From assembly GCA_002803225.1 (NCBI GenBank), contig NXFV01001802.1, positions 1-64,000 on the forward strand: 64,000 nt of DNA. The letters are read 5' to 3'. The stretch is from Gamarada debralockiae. Its lineage: Eukaryota > Ascomycota > Leotiomycetes > Helotiales > Hyphodiscaceae. Shown here piece by piece: positions 59,128-64,000 of this stretch. The position numbers were made by a program, and so were the translations under genes. Each line of letters starts with the position of its first letter. The stretch's first letter is position 1. The notes beneath the pieces were generated by a model, which searched no databases, had not been told where the DNA came from, and saw only the letters and a list, made by a program, of their open reading frames with translations.

Positions 59128-59397
59128 ATTTGCACGAACTCCTTTACGATAATTCACTGCTAGTGTTGTATTAGTCCTAAAATAGCGAGTTTCGGCCCGT
59201 CTAACGGTGCAAGACTACCGCAATCATACTTCAAAAATCTTGAGCGGATGTCCCAGCGGACTCTCAATGAGTTCAAATTGTCCAATCAACTCTCTTTGCA
59301 TAGAACAGCAAGCGAGGTCCATCTGAAAGGCTGTTTCTAGTAAGCACTTGCCGTACGACCAACCAATACTCATCCACCTTAGTATCAACGATTACAT

Positions 59398-59520
59398 CTT
59401 CACTCCCGTATCGCTCTTCACTCCTGTATCACTCTTCACTCCCGTATCGCTCTTCACTCCTGTATCACTCTTCACTCCTGTATCACTCTTCACTCCTGTA
59501 TCACTCTTCACTCCCTCCCC
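59398..59520. repeat. 18-bp minisatellite
   Basis: Six full units of 18 bp (59398-59505) plus a partial one, consensus CTTCACTCCTGTATCACT. Units 1 and 3 read CCCGTATCGCT where the others read CCTGTATCACT, so both CpG sites in a unit are either kept or changed together. Confidence 0.9.
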
Positions 59521-59924
59521 CTCTCTCCTATTCCTAGATTATTCAATTGCTCTATACGTTCGAAGAAGTCATCGTCGCTATTATCTCCATCATCTAGATT
59601 GATCGCAGAGGCAATAGGAGGAGGTTCTAACGCGTGAAACTTCTTCTAACAACCCTTCACTTGACAAAAGGGCACCTTGAAAATAGCGCACTGCCTTGTA
59701 GTTCGTTTGACTACTAATATCTCCTCCCTAGCTGTCATCGCTCTCTTGCGCTCGATCCTACAATATTCTATGTCGTGTAAGACACGAAAGACCCCCCTGT
59801 ACGCGTTGCGGGAGCTAATATTTTAGGTGCTTGGCATAGGGGGTACACCAACTGCAGAGTAAGAGATACAGTACAAATCCATTGTGCGAGTCATTGCGAT
59901 AGCGGTAGTAAGCGACGGTGACAT
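59508..59924 (-). pseudogene. TE-like coding remnant, family unknown
   Basis: One minus-strand frame of 139 codons runs from an ATG at 59924 to TGA at 59510-59508, with two in-frame stops. The text is coherent protein: RNAYRGVFRVLHDIEYCRIE, RKRAMTAREEILVVKRTTRQ, KKFHALEPPPIASAINLDDG, then an acidic end DDDFFERIEQL. The Lys/Arg-rich stretch before an acidic end resembles C-termini of fungal transposon proteins, but I cannot name the class. The neighbourhood holds repeats and other broken TEs. Confidence 0.45.
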
Positions 59925-60906
59925 TGGGCTACAGCTAATTTAGTAGGGGAATCCATGTACTACCACCCCTCTACGATGAATCCACCGACTCATAAGCCTC
60001 ACCGCCTTACAAACGGTCTTATACCGAGGATTTTCCGGGACAGTGTGCCTTTTTAGGTTGACTGTCCCGAGACCGTTGGGCTACGGCTAAGCCGCCAAGG
60101 GGGCGTAGGCTGGTCGCTGTCTTTTGGGTGTGCAGGAGATGTTCTAGATCTGGTTGAAAAAACATTGTTAGACTCGTCGCCTCAAGCAATGCATGCCTAT
60201 CAGGAATTGGAACATTCTTGAACCAGAAAAAAAAAATTTAAATAGATAGATATAAAGATTGAAAAAAAAGGACGGCTTGGCCGTGATTGCAACATTGTAG
60301 AGTGTACCCACTACGTTAAATGAGTAGCAATGTCTTTGGGAGGAAGTGACAAAGTGTGAAAAGTGTCAGGCTGGTAACTGTTCTCCTGCAAGATCTCGGC
60401 GACGAGTTCCTCATTGAGAAAAATTACACACCTCGTGCTTTTTCGAAAATAAGTTGATGCAAGGGCTCAGGGTAAGCCGAAGGATTTGCCCGCACATGCT
60501 GTGTCAGTTGGGACGGTTTTCGGGCGAAATATCATAGAATTCTTGACTAGCTTGATATCTAGGAGCGTAAAAAATCGGGATCAGCATTCCAACCAACATG
60601 CTGCAACGCACTTCTCGTTCAAGAGCCAATCTCTAAAAGAGCTTCAGCGGCTGTGGCGCGCACCCGGGGCATTTCTCCGTCTCCTCCAATTAGTGGCAGC
60701 AAAAGCTTTCGGGGCTCTACTTTATTTTTTGCGTCCAGAATTCATTCAATATTCAATCAATCGTTATAGGTTCTATTCCTACAGTTGACGCCTTTGCATG
60801 GTGCTTGTTCCCTGACCTTTGCTAAGTCTTCATTTCATTATTATCAGAGAAGACTTGGATTGTTAACTCTACTCCGACGGGCAACCGTTGCCAGCAGCAC
60901 AGCAGC
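59925..60906. other. Repeat-derived intergenic DNA
   Basis: Two diverged copies of a GTTGGGCTACGGCTAA-like word lie near 59,926 and 60,075. Two poly-A runs occur near 60,228 and 60,262. No supportable gene. Confidence 0.3.
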
Positions 60907-62485
60907 ATGGCAGACGCATCTCCACCGCATAGTACGCACAGCAATGTGCAACAAGAATCTCGAACGAACGACTGGAGGGGACCTGATGATCCAGATTGTC
61001 CTTACAACTGGCCGAAGTGGAAGCGCATCTACATGACCAGCATTCCAGCATTTCTCTGCATCAACGTGTTAGCATGCTCCATCGACTCGAAATGTAGATT
61101 CTGACTCATGTAGGTCCTTCGCCTCTTCCGTTTACACATCTGGAGCCAACGACATATCAGAGCATTTCGGGATCCCCCACACAGTATCTCTGCTTGGTCT
61201 TTCCCTCTTTCTTTGGGGTCTTGGGCTTGGAGCCATCATCGCGGCACCTGTCAGCGAGTATTATGGTCGCAGGATTGTATATCTAACAACCGTTCCAATC
61301 TTCGGGTTTTTCATCCTAGGCTCAGGATTAGCACAAAACTTCGCTACTTTGGCCGTCTGTCGCTTCTTCAGCGGCTTCTTTGGGAGCGCAGTGGTTTCAG
61401 TAGGCGGAGGCACAATGCAGATCTCTGGCAGCCTACTCTAGCGGGATTTGTCTATCCTTTCTACTTCGTGTCTCCTTTTCTTGGCCCAGCCTTTGGTGTG
61501 ACAGACTGTACTAGTTCTGTGGTTTTCCATGCTGATCTCTCCAGGACCTGTCATCGGCGGTTTCGTTAGCGAGGACAAGGACTTCTGCTGGCTAGAATGG
61601 GTGATTCTCTTCATGGTCGCCTTCAACTACCTCTACTCCATTCCCCAATCCGAAACCTACAAGAAAACCATCCTCCAAAAGCGCACACGCACGGAAGAAC
61701 AATCCAATGCACTCCCACCACTCGAAGCCGCCGTCCCCTTAAGCGTTGTCGTCCAGCGCATCGTCCTCAAACCTTTCAAGATGCTCTTCGTCGAGTCCAT
61801 CGTGCTCTTCATGACCGTCTACATGGCGTTCAACTTCGCCGTATTTTGCAGCTTCTTCGCTGCCTTTCCATATATATTTGGCGGCCAGTACGGCTTCACG
61901 CCTGGTCAGCAGGGGCTTACCTTCATCTCTATTGCATTGGGCTGCGTTATCGGCTTTTTCGCCGTGGTCTATATAGATCGGCGAACATACCCTCCGTTAG
62001 AGGCGAAGTATGGCGTCGGCGCAGTACCGCCCGAGTACCGTCTCTATGGTGCGATGGTAGGCTGTGCCCTCAACCCAGTCAGCCTCTTCTGGTTCGGCTG
62101 GGCCGCCGATGCAGGCGTGTACTGGTTGAGCCCCGTTGTAGCAGCTGTGCCGTTTGCGGTGGGTAACATCATGGTGTACAGCAGCGGTGCACTGTATATC
62201 ATGAACTCATATGGATCACTACACGGCGCTAGCGCCCTCAGTGCCAATAGTCTCCTTCGGTATGCAGGCGGAGGTGCGTTCCCACTATTCACTGTGCAGA
62301 TGTTCTCCTTTTTAGGAATTGGCTGGGCGAGTAGTCTGCTGGGCTTCGTGTCGGTGGCATTGGTGCCTGTACCGTGGGTGTTGTATAAGTATGGAGAGAG
62401 AATCAGGGCGCATAGTCAGTATATTACTACCGAGGAGCTGGTGTTGGGGAGCTCGTTAGTGGAGGTTACAAGTGAGAGAGAGTAG
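60907..62485 (+). pseudogene. MFS transporter (DHA1-like) with one frameshift
   Basis: Exon 1 (60907-61067) has the N-terminal DWRGPDDPDCPYNWPKWKR typical of fungal DHA1 drug/polyamine antiporters. A 46-bp intron leads to exon 2 (61114-61495), with SFASSVYTSGANDISEHFGI and the GRR loop motif VSEYYGRRIVYL. Inside exon 2, near 61420, the frame breaks. VSVGGGT must be followed by ADLWQPTLAGFVYPFYFVSP in another frame, a net change of one base with no room for an intron. A 49-bp intron (61496-61544) then restores GPAFGPVIGGFV and exon 3 (61545-62485) carries the remaining helices to the end. Everything else is intact, so the gene is either freshly dead or the base is a sequencing error. Confidence 0.75.
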
Positions 62486-62685
62486 ACAGGAATCTAGGTG
62501 AGGATGGAGTGTCAGCCCTTACGGACTTGTATACATACTAGAGCACTAAAAAGAATTATGGAGGTTCGTACCAACTTCATCTAATGCTCCTTTGTCGTCC
62601 TCTGCCGCAGCCTCTGCTGGCCATCTCGCGGTCGAGGGTTCGGTAACCGGGCCGGGTCATAGCCGTACCCGTGAAGCAGCGTTTA

Positions 62686-63570
62686 GGTCATGCTAAGGTT
62701 TACTCCCTCTTTCCTTTCTATCTCCAGGCAACAATGTGATCGTGATAGGTCTCTTCCTTCAATGTCCATACACGTCTCCTCCCTCTTACTCCATCTAACT
62801 GGGCACTTGTGCTGTCTAAAAATATCACATACTTCTAGTCCTCTAAGGTCATCTATTTATGCTTTAAATACCACTTCAAAGGAGCGGCCATTTGCTCCTT
62901 TGTAAGCCCTGGCTTAATAGTCCTCTTATAAACACTATATCCTTCTGCTTTCAAAGTCCGATAAACAGTACTCGCCTAGACCGGTACAACCCTTTAGTAT
63001 GAGACACTTCAGCTGCAATTCGGGCACATGATCACTGCCGGGTTGTGGTGTTTCTAGTGACCACTTCCACTGTCTTCTTCACAACTTCAGGGCCAATTGC
63101 AAGCCTCCCTGTTCAAGTAGCGTCATCCACATGCTATGTTTTAAAAATACCGTCTAGAGTCTATCCACGTGATAATGCCTTAGCTTCAAGGTTACTTAAA
63201 GAATTATAAGGGATGCTAGTCTTTTGAGTAACCTTCCAAGCTGGCATATCATTTACCTATAAGTCAAGGCCATAATTCTAGCCCCAACTAAGTAGTTGCT
63301 TTTTGGCTTCTTTAGGCTAGTGGAGGATGCACGTGATGAGGGGCCAGATACTGGGAGTTCGGGTTTAGGGGAAGGTGCTCTAGCTCGTGGGATCCATTTG
63401 GAAGAAGAAAAGTCTCGATAAGGAGAATGAGACGTTGAACTAGGCTCAAAAAGATCAGGGCCATCGTCATCAGAATTAAAATAATGATTAGAGTCTATAT
63501 AATAAAACTCTTCTGTATCTCGATAATTATAATTACGTAAAATCGTCTCAAAATCCATAGCTAAAAGCAT
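62686..63570 (-). mobile_element. RIP-damaged Tc1/mariner-type transposase remnant
   Basis: Read on the minus strand from 63570. A variable N-terminus leads into VGARIMALTY and a helix-turn-helix-like DMPAWKVTQKTSIPYNSLSN. Pieces CARIAAEVS, VYRTLKAEGYSVYKRTIKPG, LTKEQMA, MTLED and FLDSTSAQLDGVRGRRRVW follow. These match the DDE region of fungal Tc1/mariner transposases, where the last parts normally read DWTLEDWKNVIWTDE. Trp and Arg codons expected there are TAG or TGA here, the C-to-T / G-to-A type damage of RIP. The element is dead. I did not find clear terminal repeats. Confidence 0.75.
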
Positions 63571-64000
63571 ATGGAAAAGGCTAAAATAAAGCTAAAGAAA
63601 GAGGGTATAGAGGGCTTTAAAGAGTGTAAATGCCTTCATAATATAGGTGTCCTAAGCCGGAGGAGAGGTCAAGAAAGAGGTGTGATATGATCCCCTTTTG
63701 CAGCTCGCTTAAAAACACCTTGTAACTATATTTTGACAGAAGTTGGGTGGCGAATTGATAGCTACTAAAGCCCATTTCATGTGCTTTCCAGTAGAGCTGC
63801 TCCGGAAGCAAGATACTTGTTCGACGTAGCCAATCCCTCCAGACAGATATCGATCAATGATCCGAACAGGATGATAGTTCATTTCTCTTGAATCATCGTT
63901 TTTATAGGTAGTCTCTTGAAGATAGGAATTCCTTCCTTTTGGTGGAGTCGAGGATAATCCACTCAGATCTGGTTTAATTTTCATGCACATCAAGACTAAT
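63571..64000. other. Window end, nothing certain
   Basis: Overlapping minus-strand frames (63617-63993) show no recognised motif. They may belong to a gene or repeat truncated by the window edge. Confidence 0.3.

Noticed and set aside
59398..59520. Regular repeats resembling a CRISPR array
   Set aside because: Units are 18 bp head-to-tail with no unique spacers, and the genome is fungal. It is a minisatellite.
1..64000. tRNA, rRNA and riboswitch genes
   Set aside because: I looked for T-loop-like GTTCGA motifs and rRNA text on both strands and found none convincing; a covariance search would be decisive.

Overview
The window is nuclear DNA from a filamentous ascomycete (Pezizomycotina; Leotiomycetes is my impression from family resemblance, not proven). 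The genes carry short GT-AG introns of about 46-104 bp with CTAAC/CTGAC-like branch sites. The families present are fungal: Zn2Cys6 regulator, HET domain, DUF6590, caspase-like C14, BFR1, RPB5, MTG2. Several transposon remnants carry transition-type damage like that left by RIP. All gene models are hand-spliced: introns were placed where phase, splice sites and family alignment agree.

1-17 kb. A 26-bp repeat patch is followed by a decayed unrecognised gene (1.2-3.4 kb). Next come an Old Yellow Enzyme-type flavin oxidoreductase (4.1-5.5), an SGNH/GDSL esterase (6.2-6.8), a dead caspase-like C14 gene (7.9-9.3, minus), and a protein with two GFA zinc domains (9.8-10.9). Four minus-strand housekeeping-type genes follow: a large Ser-rich conserved protein, a single-TM small protein whose end overlaps it, an AKTIP/FTS-like UEV protein with a GC-AG intron, and a CCDC124/DUF1014 protein.

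17-29 kb. A stretch of about 5.2 kb holds no supportable gene. It is followed by an MFS transporter (22.3-24.4) and a PPR1-like Zn2Cys6 transcription factor (25.7-29.0), both on the plus strand.

30-49 kb, the accessory heart. Three DUF6590 loci lie on the minus strand. One is a frameshifted double-domain remnant (29.9-31.7). One is an intact-looking fusion of two C2H2 fingers with two DUF6590 domains, whose Tyr/Ser/Pro-rich tail is cut off by a shift in a run of seven C (33.8-36.1). One is a single-domain gene with a long Tyr/Gly/Pro tail (39.2-40.8). Each of the two living copies is transcribed divergently, across about 0.9 kb, from a member of a second paralogous family (37.0-38.4 and 41.8-43.5). 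Both members of that family begin with the same five-cysteine, Zn2Cys6-like finger, split by an intron at the identical place. The window therefore contains a duplicated two-gene module. Beside it are nested MITEs (32.1-32.7), a HET-domain gene (45.2-47.1), an AT-rich island and an ankyrin-repeat gene (48.8-49.7). The mix resembles fungal self/non-self recognition regions, but that role is inference.

50-64 kb. Conserved genes return: mitochondrial Obg GTPase MTG2, a conserved unknown, BFR1 divergent from RPB5, and a peroxisomal (C-terminal AKL) 4-coumarate-CoA-ligase-like enzyme. The end decays into an 18-bp minisatellite, a broken TE-like reading frame, a frameshifted MFS gene and a RIP-like Tc1/mariner transposase remnant.
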